Source: Turbatrix aceti (Eukaryota > Nematoda > Chromadorea > Rhabditida > Panagrolaimidae). Taken from it: 64,000 bases of DNA. The position numbers and the translations under genes were made by a program. Location: the NCBI GenBank assembly GCA_963969345.1, contig OZ017769.1, forward strand, positions 2,423,600-2,487,599, written 5' to 3'. Below, piece after piece: positions 46,297-56,401 of the stretch. A model generated the notes under the pieces. That model was not told the origin of the DNA, did no database searches, and saw nothing but the letters and a program-made list of their open reading frames with translations. Positions within the stretch are counted from its first letter, which is position 1. The number at the start of each line of letters is the position of its first letter.

Positions 46297-46534
46297 GTTT
46301 GTTTGTTGATCACATTGCGTATATATTGATCATCGAGCAAATGGGGGGGCCTCCTGTTCTGCCGCCTGGCAGGCTGGGACTGGGCAAAGTCACGTCTACT
46401 CAACTCAACGCAAATCATAGTCACTACGTACTTTTGCTCCTCCTGGCAGTTTGTTAATTTTGCGTGTCGTCAAAACTGGTGCATCAATACGTACCCCACT
46501 CTTGATTGATATTGTATCGATTGTTGTAACGACG

Positions 46535-47076
46535 ATGAAAGCTGTCACCGGTCTTGTATCTGCGGTTTCACGTGCTGCTATTGTCCATAGCAGGGTAGGT
46601 CATATTTATCAATGTGATTTTATACTCCTTTTACGATACAACAATTTTTCCAGAACTTCTCTGCCGGACCCGCAGGCCTCCTCGGACACCTGAACCACGT
46701 CGCCATCGCTGTACCCAATCTCGACAAGGCCTCGCAGTTTTACAAGAATCTCGGAGCCAGCGTGAGTGAGGCTGTCCCCCAGAAGGAGCACGGTGTGTAC
46801 ACCGTCTTCGTCGCGCTGGGAAATGCCAAGATCGAGCTCCTGCACCCGCTGGGCGAGAAGAGCCCCATCGACGGATTTCTTCAGAAGAACAAGAACGGCG
46901 GCATCCACCACATCTGCATCGAGGTCGCCGACATCGAGACTGCCATCGCGAAGGCCAAGTCCCTCGGCATCCGGACCCTCGGCGACAAGGCCAAGATCGG
47001 CGCCCACGGAAAGCCCGTCATCTTCCTGCACCCCAAGGATTGCAACGGCGTCCTCACCGAGCTTGAACAGGCCTAG
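46535..47076 (+). CDS. mcee: Methylmalonyl-CoA epimerase, mitochondrial
   Basis: Two exons, 46535-46594 and 46654-47076, give 160 residues. Exon 1 is a basic amphipathic mitochondrial presequence (MKAVTGLVSAVSRAAIVHSR). Exon 2 is a complete VOC-fold epimerase: LNHVAIAVPNLDKA with metal His, EAVPQKEHGVYTVFV, ELLHPLGEKSPIDGFLQKNK, GGIHHICIEV with the second metal His, and IGAHGKPVIFLHPKDCNGVL ending in ELEQA, where Glu is the metal or catalytic ligand. The enzyme interconverts (S)- and (R)-methylmalonyl-CoA in propionate breakdown, feeding the B12-dependent mutase. Length and both ends agree closely with animal orthologues. Confidence 0.96.
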
Positions 47077-47884
47077 ATAGCTTCGTATTTTCTGTGCTGG
47101 TCGGTAGAATGGTAAATATTTGTAGAACTAATTTTTGTGAGTAAATTGAATAAAATAATTGCTATTGCTTATCAATAGTTCTATTTTTTATGTTTGAACA
47201 TTGAGAGATGGCAGATCAGATCATTTGCTCATGATCTGATCTGGATTATCTGCGATCTGATCTGGATTATCTTCGATCTGATCTGATCTGATGTGATCTG
47301 ATCTGACTCGATCTACCCCAAAATCTCGGAATTTAGGGTTCAGGTTTCTGAGAACACTGGTTTCGACGCGAAAAGTGAAATATAAATTTTTTTGTTGAGA
47401 ACTATCGTATTCTTCGAAAAACAAGCAATGCGGACGTGTTTGAAGTTGTAAAATTTTAAATTTCTAGTGATCTGATCTGAATTATTTGTGATCTGATCTG
47501 GATTATCTGCGATCTGATCTGAATCCCACGTGATCTGATCTAGATTATCTGTGATCTGATCTGAATTCCACGTGATCTGATTCGAATTCCGAGTGATCTG
47601 ATCTGAATTATCTGTGATCTGACCTGATCTGATCTGATCTATGAGCTGATCTGATCCGAAAAGTGATCTGATCTGCCATCTCTGCAATGTATCGCTTGTG
47701 AATTGCTTCCGCAACGTAATTTTGTGTTTTTTGAATCATCGTGCCCGAATTAGCCAATATGCCAAATTTGACGTCAATCAAAAATAGGCCCTCACACATT
47801 TGTCTTTTTTTACGATTACTTTGTTTTTGGAGTTGTCATATTTTTCGCTGTCGTTTTGTGAACTGAACACACTTTCGTACACGT
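47077..47884. repeat. (GATCTGATCTG) degenerate satellite
   Basis: Two blocks, about 47215-47320 and 47465-47680, are built from GATCTGATCTGGATTATCTG and GATCTGATCTGAATTCCACG variants. Open frames inside are repeat artefacts. MCEE 3'UTR signals (AATAAAAT near 47150) precede the first block. Confidence 0.75.
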
Positions 47885-48538
47885 TTATATTAAATATAAC
47901 AGGCAACATAAGCAAAAAAAAACCAGGCTTTCCACAACTTCAAAAAAACCAAATTTTAAGAAATGGTAACATTTCTTGAAAACACTCCAGATTTTAGCAG
48001 ATTTTGTTCGGAAATTCTTCAGGCAGTTATTGAAGGATTGTAGGAGGTTCTGGAAACAGACGCAGCCAGCAACTTTATACAGGATAAGGTTTAGGATCAA
48101 GACCGCATGTCCATCGCGGTGTTTTCCAGTTTCGAGAAAACCAAGCACTTTTATGTCGCCAAACTGCACTTCATAGCGGGTACTCTCGATGTCCTTAGCT
48201 AATGCGGCCCGAGCTAATAAAATCAGATCATGAGGATCGTCTGTGGAATGCTTGTCAGGTAAAACATGCGGTGTTTTCGTCAAATTGCCAGCGTTGTGGT
48301 CGGTAAAACGGTCAATTGCGTTGGCTGGAAAACCAATAGACGGCTCGAATTCGTAGCTGGGCTCGTTCCATTGAAAGACCTTGCAAGACAGCCTTACGTC
48401 GATCTTATCACGAAATTTTTGATCAACCAGAACAAAAAAATTACGAGGTTCCAATGTACAATATAGATTCAGTGAGATTCTGAGAGGTGTAGGAAACAGC
48501 CAAGGACTGTCAGATTCTATGACGAGGATGTTCGCCAT
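47885..48538 (-). CDS. Unknown ORF, possibly membrane-anchored
   Basis: A minus-strand frame of 217 residues starts MANILVIESDSPWLFPTPLR. Codons look used in the first 150 residues (for example DVRLSCKVFQWNEPSYEFEP), and the final segment (VVESLVFFCLCCLLYLI) is hydrophobic but lies in more AT-rich sequence. The frame is open upstream to a TTTTTGTAG acceptor at about 48585, so an earlier exon is possible; the ORF at 48637-48837 is a candidate, but the junction was not resolved. No family is recognised. Confidence 0.4.
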   Translation of the reverse strand: MANILVIESDSPWLFPTPLRISLNLYCTLEPRNFFVLVDQKFRDKIDVRLSCKVFQWNEPSYEFEPSIGFPANAIDRFTDHNAGNLTKTPHVLPDKHSTDDPHDLILLARAALAKDIESTRYEVQFGDIKVLGFLETGKHRDGHAVLILNLILYKVAGCVCFQNLLQSFNNCLKNFRTKSAKIWSVFKKCYHFLKFGFFEVVESLVFFCLCCLLYLI

Positions 48539-48636
48539 GGTCAGGTAAGTAGGTAGGATAAACACGATTTTTTGAATCTACAAAAATTTTGTTGTACAAA
48601 TACATAAAATCAGTCGTTTAAAAATAAAACACGCAG

Positions 48637-48837
48637 TTAAGTTAAAATTCTATACGCAACCGACATAAGACAAAAATAGGCAGAATGTCCCGCTTTGTGT
48701 TTGACAACGATCGATCGCGCGACCATTCCTTCAACCAAAGCTGCGCGTAGACTGACTCTCTCAATCGACAACTCGGACAGTTCTTGGCACAGATTTAGTA
48801 GGGGAGGAGTGACGCACACTGTTTTCATGCCATGCAA
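48637..48837 (-). CDS. Small ORF or exon with a paralogous relic at 36 kb
   Basis: The frame MHGMKTVCVTPPLLNLCQEL continues through SLRAALVEGMVARSIVVKHK to a TAA. A minus-strand frame near 35890-36060 aligns with it: PLLNLCQELSEL against PLLDLCQTLAPV, and GMVARSIV against TMVARSLP. The two are therefore diverged copies of the same coding element. Neither shows a recognised domain. This one may be the first exon of the ORF at 47885-48538. Confidence 0.4.
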   Translation of the reverse strand: MHGMKTVCVTPPLLNLCQELSELSIERVSLRAALVEGMVARSIVVKHKAGHSAYFCLMSVAYRILT

Positions 48838-49328
48838 GATTATTAGTTAGCTTGAACAAAAAAATCGGCTTCGATCTTAGTATCACGGGTGGAACAGGCA
48901 CGTGAAGCGGATTTTATTCAAGAATCAGTGAAAATAAAAAAAATGAAGGTTTTGGAATAAAAATAAAAACGATTTTTGATAAAAAAAAAACAAAAAAATG
49001 AAGCAACTAGTATTTACTTTTTCAATTTACCGTAAAACAGAAGTCTTGTACGGAAAGTTTTGTTCATAAAACATGTGTTATCTTCTTACGGTAACTCGTT
49101 GGTTCTTTAGTTACGATAGCATTAAAAGATGTCTCGTCGCGAAAAAAACGTTATTTGGTCTTTTCTTCTTTTTTATCTTTTTTTCACGGATTTCTGTTAT
49201 TTCCTCCCCAAAAAAAGTCCATTTCCAATCAAAATCCGTGCGTTCACAATTCATCGATATTGTACACAAAATTGATAGCAAACAAAAAAAGCGCGATAAA
49301 TAAGTGGCGAGTGTGGATTGATCAAAGT
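48838..49328. other. Spacer between small ORF and MBD2/3
   Basis: AT-rich. A short tract near 48970-49005 is poly-A-rich; no gene or clear repeat is seen. Confidence 0.4.
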
Positions 49329-49964
49329 TTAAGGCTTGAATGAAGCCCGAAGTTCGCGAAGCCGGGTCCGCATGTCGAGGACGCGCTGTTCCTGCTTCCC
49401 GATATCGGCTGGGAGTATCTTGTGAATGCCGACGACCAGTGGCTGATCGTGATCCGCGTTGTAGAAGGGGTTGTCGTGGCCGCGCTTCGTCGAGTTCGGC
49501 GCCGCCTGTCCGATCACGTTGCCCGGATTGGTCTTTGAGAGAGCGCTCGCGAGTGACAGACTGATGCTCTCTGTCTTCAGCACCGGGCAGTACGGCTCGA
49601 TGCCCTCCGGCAGAACAGCCCGTACGGGAATGTACTCGTCAGGGCGTTCGAGGATATCGGGATTCGTCTTGTCCGCCTTGTGGATGGGCATCTGCGCAGA
49701 GAGGCCTTCCAGCGCTTTCGTCCAGAAGACAGGCTGCGGACGGTCTTTGACAGTCGCAGCGAGCTTCTTCAGCTTGTCAGTCTCGGGCGCTGGCACGGTG
49801 CCGGCACGGGTGCTGTTGACGAGCGTGAAAGGCTGCTTGAAGATGGTTGCCGTCCGTCGGAAGGGAATCTGGAGCGGTCCGTTGAAGCCGTGATTGATCG
49901 GATGCTTGTCCCGGCCCTTGGTGCCTCGCTTCGTGTGGAGGTTCTCCGCTTTCAGACGACCCAT
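49329..49964 (-). CDS. MBD2/3-like NuRD subunit lacking the methyl-CpG domain
   Basis: A single exon of 211 residues. From residue about 35 it matches the region after the MBD of MBD2/MBD3: RRTATIFKQPFTLVNSTRAG, then PQPVFWTKALEGLSA, LPEGIEPYCP, SISLSLASALSKTNPGNVIG, and the C-terminal coiled coil IGKQEQRVLDMRTRLRELRA that pairs with p66 in NuRD. The MBD fold itself is absent; only about 34 residues (MGRLKAENLHTKRGTKGRDK) precede the match. An acceptor-like AAAATTGTAG sits just before the start, so the MBD is not simply on an unspliced upstream part of this exon. C. elegans MBD-2 is likewise MBD-less. I infer a NuRD scaffold that does not bind methyl-CpG. Confidence 0.88.
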   Translation of the reverse strand: MGRLKAENLHTKRGTKGRDKHPINHGFNGPLQIPFRRTATIFKQPFTLVNSTRAGTVPAPETDKLKKLAATVKDRPQPVFWTKALEGLSAQMPIHKADKTNPDILERPDEYIPVRAVLPEGIEPYCPVLKTESISLSLASALSKTNPGNVIGQAAPNSTKRGHDNPFYNADHDQPLVVGIHKILPADIGKQEQRVLDMRTRLRELRASFKP

Positions 49965-49969
49965 GGTGA

Positions 49970-50547
49970 ACTACAATTTTTTTTATAATAAACGTAAAAA
50001 ATGTTTTTTTATGAAAATGGAAAATGTTATGATTTTTTAGTTTTTTTTGGGAAAAAATCAAATTTTTTACTGACAAAAAATTGGATAAAATTAATTTAAA
50101 AAAATGCGAAAACAAATTATTTCAAAAACCGTAAAAAAAATAAAACAAAAAAATATAAAAATCGTGAATTTTTTTCAACTATTTTTTTGAAAAAAATAAA
50201 AAAATCCTAAATTTTTTATCGTCATCGTTCAAAAATATAAAAAAAAGAACTAAAATTTTATTTTGATTCTCAAAACTAAAAAAAAATTTTAACCAGAAAG
50301 AAAACTAGTTTTTCTACGCATTTTTTTTAAAATTTTGCATCGAAAAATTTAAATTAAAAAATAACGTTTTTACAAAAAAATGTAAAGAAATTCATTAAAT
50401 GCAAAAATAATATCCCGAAAAACAACGGGTAATTCAACAAAACTATTCCAGTTCCAAAAAATATTTAATCCAAACCAGTTAGTCCACAAAAAAAACAGTT
50501 CAAATATACAAAAATTTTTGCAAAGTTAAAACAGTAAATCATCGGTA
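49970..50547. other. AT-rich spacer
   Basis: About 580 bp of A/T homopolymer-rich DNA between the MBD2/3 start and the acidic LRR gene stop. No coding or structured element is visible. Confidence 0.5.
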
Positions 50548-53153
50548 TCAAGAATGATTGCTACTCTGAGGATCATCATTCGGATCCTGTGAGTACGACT
50601 GTCGACTGGCTTCCTCGTCGTAGAGCGGCTCTTCTTCGTCTTCCATGTCCTCCATCTTGATCCGCTTCATCGGTATCTGATCGTCGTCGTCTTCGTAGAC
50701 AACATTTCCCCTCGCAACCATCGTGTTTCTCAGAAACGCTCGTCTGAATGCTTCGTCTTCGGACACGTCTTCGTCTTCGTCGTATTGGTACCTGTGCTCG
50801 TGATCGGGGTCATGTTCATGTTCTTGATCGTCTGCATCCTGCCCCTCGTCCTGGTACGCAGAATCCAGACTTCCAGGAATCTCAGAACTCGCCGAAGAAC
50901 CCAGAGTGCCGTCGCTGTCGTTGTCATTTTCATTTTCATTGTCATCGTCTCCGCTTTGATCCACGTCATCCTCATCATCATCGTCATCGCCACTGTTTCC
51001 GTCGTCACTGTTTCCATCAGCGTCATCAGAATCATCATCGTCGTCATCAGAATCGTCGCTGTCACTGTCGCTGTCATCGGAACTGTCGCTATCATCTGAA
51101 TCGTCGCTTGAATCACTGCTGTCGTCGTCATCATCATCTTCGTCCTCAGCATCGACGTCGACGTTATCTTCGTCCCCGGATTCCGCGCTGTTTTCTTCGT
51201 CTTCCAAAGACAGCGCAACTTCCGCGCCATCCCCAGAAACAGACCCAGAACCATCGCCTTCTTCGCTGGCGACTTCATCAGTATCACCCCCGCTGGAGGA
51301 CGTGATAACGTCGTCGTCCGAGCTATCCAAGCTGTCACTTGACAAATCGCTGATGAATTCATAGGTTCGTCCAATTTCGTTATCATCGTCGTCGACGAAG
51401 AGAACCGCGGTGGAGAGTTCGCTGTCTGACGAGTTGTTAGGTGAATGGAGGAGCTCCTCGTAGAAATCTTCGGTGTCGGTACTGCCGCATGATGAAACGC
51501 TGGGTACGGGTTGTCCTATCATTGCGAGATATTCGTGGTAATGCAGAAGTCCCTGGGTTTTGGGGAGGTTGGGGTAGTGTTGGCTTTCTGTGTCGTCGCT
51601 GGTGCTTGGGCCCGCGCTGGCTACCGGGGCTGGTGCTCCTGACGTAGACGGACCAGGTCCAGGTACCGTAACCCCAGCAGGAGTTACGGTAGAAGAAACT
51701 TCAGGTAAAAGAACCGGAGCTGAACTTGGCTCCGACCCCGACCCCGGACCAGCACCAACCGTACCCGGTCCCAGTCCCGTAACCGGCACCTGAGCAGGCA
51801 AAACCGGAGCTCCAGAATTCGTGCTGGGACCCGCAATATCACCCGGCGGCTGAACAGCAGCCCCAGGTTCAGCACCCACGGCCGTAGAAGATTCAGGACC
51901 AGGAGCAGAGGCCTCACCTGGCGCAGAAGCCTCACCGCCTTCGCCCTCGAGTTCAGGAGGATCCGGGAAGAAGGTAATCTCGATTTTCTCACCATCCAGG
52001 CCTTCTACCATGTCGATAGGCACGTTTGTGAAGTCAATCTTCTCCCTGTCGATTCCGTCTTGAAAGACAATGTTTGTTAGGATGTCGAAGACCTTGAGTC
52101 GGTAGTCTTTCTCGTTCATGTAGGGATTACCGTAGGCGTCGAAAGATGTCATCTTTTCGAGGCCGGTGAAGATTCGGAGGTCTTCTGTTGTCTGAAAACA
52201 GGCCAAAAATAAAAAAATGTATTGTACAAATTCCATTTTTCGCGGAAAAAAATTAAATATCGTACAAATATTATTTTTCGTGCCAAAATCATAAAAATCC
52301 CAATTTTCGCCAAAATATCGTAAAAATCCTATTTTTCTTGCCAAATACAAAATCTAAATAAATGTATGTCAAAAAAAACAAAAACGACGTAAAAACTCCA
52401 ATTTTGACATCCAAAAAACGAAAATATCGTAAAAATCCCATTTTTCGTCCCAAAACCCTAAAATGTTCCAAATAAAACCCACCGCAATTTTGTTGCTGGT
52501 CAACTGCAGATGTTCAACATTGGGCAATTTCTCGAGGATGATAGGAAAACACGACGCATTCAGCTCATTGTAGCTGAAATTGGCGAACACGCAATTCGGC
52601 ATGTAGGGCAGTCCTTCGAGCGAAAACAGCCCAACATTCGACGCCCGAAATACGATTACGCCGTTCATAATCGGGGGTAGCCCGATGAAATTCTCCGCGG
52701 GATGACCGCTGATGTCCACTTCCCAGAGGTCATCGATACTTCTGTTCTTCAGAAAATGCTCAAACTTTTCGGGCAGAGTGAATATATCAAATTCGTCGAA
52801 TTCGGCTGAAAAAATGGCTACTTCAACAATTATTTTTCTAAAATATAGAAAAACTAACGAGAATCAAGCCAAGAATCCGATTCATCGTCATCGTCGTCGT
52901 CGTCATCGCCGTCGTCGTCGTCCATGTCCATATCATCGTTTTCATCGTCGGCGAGGTCAGGATTGAAACCGACGTTTGACGACGAAGCAACGCCTGGAAA
53001 CTCCGTCGTCACGAATTGAGAATGATCCTGAGCCGATGAAAGACCGGTAACAATGGATGGCTCAACTTTGATCGTTGGCTCGGTTTTTACGACGACGACA
53101 TTCGACGCCGAAGCCGAGGCCGACGCCAAAGACGAAGAAGCCGCCGGATCCAT
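50548..53153 (-). CDS. ANP32-type LRR protein with very long acidic tail
   Basis: Three exons, 52859-53153, 52483-52805 and 50548-52191, give 753 residues. Residues 1-98 are Ser/Val-rich and end in an acidic run (DMDMDDDDGDDDDDDDD). Residues about 100-290 are an ANP32-like leucine-rich repeat (FIGLPPIMNGVIVFRASNVG, LPNVEHLQLTSNKIA, GNPYMNEKDYRLKVFDIL). A Pro/Gly/Ala/Ser-rich linker follows, then about 250 residues dominated by Asp/Glu/Ser (DDDDDDSSDSSDDSDDSDSS). The LRR intron lies at the same point and phase as in the ANP32 gene 1.2 kb upstream, so the two are tandem paralogues. The acidic tail suggests histone binding or nuclear chaperone activity; that is inference. There is no clear nuclear signal except PMKRIKME near the C-terminus. 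Confidence 0.82.
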
Positions 53154-54354
53154 CGTGGAACGTCAATGTGGACCTAACTAGCCTACGCGGAACTTCCTTG
53201 AAAGCTGTCTTGCGCACGCGTGGACAGGATGCAGCGTGCAGGGTGCAGGGTGCCACCAACCGAGAACAAGAGAACGCAGCGCAGCGTTCAACAAAAAAGC
53301 GCGAGCGAGCGAACACCCCATGCTGTGCGCGCTCGGACAGAGACCCGTGGAAGCCGCGATGGACATACTGCAAGGAAGACGGACGGACATACTATCCCTG
53401 TTACGGCAGCCATCGGAAGAGAAAATAAGGCCTGAAGCGTTCAAAAAGGTGGAAACTGATCGAAAAAACATGAAAAAGCCGAAAGACAAAATCTCAAACG
53501 GAAAAAACGTAAACGATTGATTTACGGTAAAACTTATGTCGGCGGAAACGTAACTCTTGTTTACTTGATCAATCGCAGTTTTTAGAGGGGGTTTTCTTAC
53601 TTTTTCATCCCTTTTCAGCCGTTTTTGTGCCTTTCGATTTCATTTTAACAGGAAACGGCCAAATTTAGACCAAATCTTGGATGAAAAATGCAAGGATAAT
53701 TGATTTATGGTAAAACTCAATTATACATCAAAACGCAGTTTTTTGCGATTTTCTTACCTTGATCGATTTTCACCATTTTTCAAACTTTTGTACCTTTTCA
53801 CACATTTTAAATTGAAAAAAAAGGCCAACGCTGGAAAAAATGGCGTAAAGAACAGTTACGATTGATTTACAGAAAAGCTTACATCCGCCAAAATGTTACT
53901 CTTGTTTACGATCAATCGCAATTCTTGGTGGTTTTTTGTCATATTTCAGTTTTTTTATATTTGTACGTGCTCTTTTGACCACTTCGAAACTACAATAAGG
54001 TCATTACTACCAAAATCTGAAATGAAAAATATAAATACGATATATTTATAAAATTGCAAAAAAAAAGCGAAATCATGCGCAGTTTTTGAGTGATTTTCTT
54101 ACTTTTTTCCCCATTTTTCAGTTCTTCCTGCCAGTTTTCAACCCATTTTCCAGCAATTTCAAGATCCAATTTACATTATTCACTCCCATCCCGTAATACA
54201 GAATCATAAAACACGACAAAAGCGTTCTTCAGTCGACCGCTTTGTCATCAGGAAAAAAAACAAACATAAATAAAGCCCCAGTGATTATCATGAATTATTT
54301 GTTATCGAAGTGCATCGACGACGACGACAACGAATGAATGAGTGTTTGAGTGAT
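53154..54354. other. Spacer between the two ANP32-type genes
   Basis: The 53160-53420 part is GC-rich, promoter-like, for the acidic LRR gene. From 53520 on, four loosely repeated blocks contain (TTGATTTACGGTAAAACTTA)-like and GATTTTCTTACTTTTTC-like phrases about every 180 bp, a degenerate tandem repeat. No gene is supported. Confidence 0.45.
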
Positions 54355-55347
54355 TCATTGCTCGTTCTCGGCACCTGCTTCGTCGCCAGAGGATGCAGCA
54401 TCACCACTGGGCGCAGCCGACGTCTCAAACTTTCGCTTCTTGGCCGGCGCTTCGTATTCGGCTGGGTCGTCGTCGGCAGCGCAGGCAGAGGTGTTCAGGT
54501 AGGAGAGGCCGACTTCTTCTTCCTCCTCTTCCTCGTCGTCCTCCGCGTCATCATCATCGTCGTCACCGTCCTCGGCCTCGAGTTCTTCCTCGTCATCGGT
54601 GATGTCTTCGTCCTCGGCTTCGTCGTCTTCCAGAGGAAGTTCTTTGTTGTCCCGGTCGAGGGAATCGAGGTAGACGAGCTGGGGGATGGATTTGAAGACT
54701 GCAGAGCGGTAGTCTTTTTCCTTGGTGATGGGATTCAGGGTCAGGTCGAGGATTTGGAGGGATTCGATGGCTTGCAGAGGCTTGAGGTCTTGCAGAGACT
54801 GAAAAACAGCTTTATTTGACAGTTAACAAATTTTCGGGGTTCGAGATGAAAATTTTGAGTTTTTACAAATAAAATTTACACAGAAAAATCAAACCCAGTT
54901 AACACAAATTGAGCGTTTCCGGACGAATTTTGACATTCTTTGTTTAAAAAAGTCATTCAACCATCAGTTAACAAAATTTGCGGGTCTCAAGGCGATTTTT
55001 TACGACCAATTGTAAAAATTACTATAATTACTCAAAAAACTTACAGAAATCTGGTTGCCTGCCAAGTTGAGCTGCTCCAGCTGCTTCGTCTTGCTGGCGA
55101 TGATCTTGATAGCCTCGGCGTCGAGTTCGTTGCGAACAAGGTTAATATCGACAACCCTCGCCATCTCGGGCAGACCTTCGAGCGATTTTAAGCCCAACTC
55201 CGTCGCCGAAAAGATGATCAGCTGAGGTAGAGTCTCGGGAAGCCCAACGAGATTCTCAGCCTTTGCATTGGTGAGGTCGAGTTCGGGGAGTAATTCTGCG
55301 GGGCAGTTCTTGATGGCTTTTTGAAAAAGCTCAGAAACAGTCGTCAT
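54355..55347 (-). CDS. anp32: ANP32 acidic nuclear phosphoprotein
   Basis: Two exons, 55045-55347 and 54355-54798, give 248 residues, the same as human ANP32A. Four LRRs: ELDLTNAKAENLVGLPETLP, LKSLEGLPEMARVVDINLVR, KQLEQLNLAGNQIS, then LQILDLTLNPITKEKDYRSA. The LRR cap LVYLDSLDRDN follows. The tail is acidic (EDDEEEEEEEV-type), and a KKRK nuclear signal (PAKKRKFE) lies near the C-terminus. ANP32 proteins bind histones and RNA-binding partners, inhibit PP2A and act in mRNA export and chromatin. The layout is canonical, so this is probably the ancestral gene of the tandem pair. It is divergent from ClpX over about 1.05 kb. Confidence 0.93.
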
Positions 55348-56401
55348 GTTGATTGATGAAGAGTAATTACGGTTATTACGATCACTGACTGAAAAAGACA
55401 CAAAAATAAATAAATACGAATACGGCAGGTAAGCAGCGAAAATTGTAAGCACGAATGACTTTGCAAGTCCAGTCCACACTACACGCCGCCCTAAAACATC
55501 AATGATTGAGAGGACAACACAAAAGAAAGGGGAAGGGTTGGGAATGGAAAAGAAACAACGATGGATGGGTCAAACAAAAGTTGGGAAGAGGTAGGGTCGT
55601 ACACACAGTGAAAAAACTGTATAAGCGCATGAACACAAGAAAAATATTTGAACGCAACCGGCAAAGCAAGCAAGGCACTGCTGCCTGCCTCGCTGGCCGC
55701 CCGCCACCCTGCCCGCCTGGCGCGAAAAAAAGCGAGAGAAAGGACAGAGAAAGCCCGCGCCTGCGCATGCGCATCGAGTTGTCAATTTCGCGGCGATGAA
55801 AAATTTTCGTTTCAAGATCCCGGAAACGACCGGTTGCGTGAGCATTTTTCTCTTTTTTTTGATCGTTATTGGACACACTTTCTCTGACTGTCTATTTCTC
55901 TTGTTTTTCAACGGTATTTTCGCCTTTTTGCCCGTCCTTCGTATATTTTGAAGGTGCACGTCGCGACCGTCAACCAAAGTAAGAGGCATCATCTTCTTCA
56001 TCTTACCACGAGTTATTGTTTTTGTTTTGTTTTGTTTTTTACTTGGACTGTGTTTTTCAACTGTTATCTATCGATTATCCCGATAACCCATGACCCCGGT
56101 TCCCGGAACGAATCCTATCGTTCCCAGAGATTTTATAAAATTTAGCTAACAATTTTTTTCCACACAAATTTCACGTGTTCAGGCTGATCTATCTGGTGAT
56201 TGATTTGACTTGTCCTCGCTCCGGCTGTGTTTTTGCGTCTGTTTCTTCTCTCTCCCCTCCTCCTTCGTCCTTCCTTCGCCTTCGTGGCTGGCTATTTACC
56301 CCCGCGTTTCGTCTTCTTCCACTTGTTCGTCATCTTCTACCCGTGTCCATAACCACAATCCAATTTTGTAGTCACTACTTCCACACACACACACGTACAC
56401 C
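55348..56401. promoter_or_regulatory. Divergent promoter region of ANP32 and ClpX
   Basis: About 1.05 kb between two start codons. The centre (55680-55800) is GC-rich, and the ClpX-proximal part is pyrimidine-rich with a short CA run (ACACACACAC at about 56383) just before the ATG. Frames here show no homology. The divergent arrangement implies shared or back-to-back promoters. Confidence 0.5.

Noticed and set aside
47340..47714. ORF composed of repeated DQI units
   Set aside because: It is a translation of the GATCTG satellite.
50748..51305. Long plus-strand frames rich in Arg/His opposite the acidic gene
   Set aside because: They are the antisense of Asp/Glu/Ser codon runs and have no independent support.
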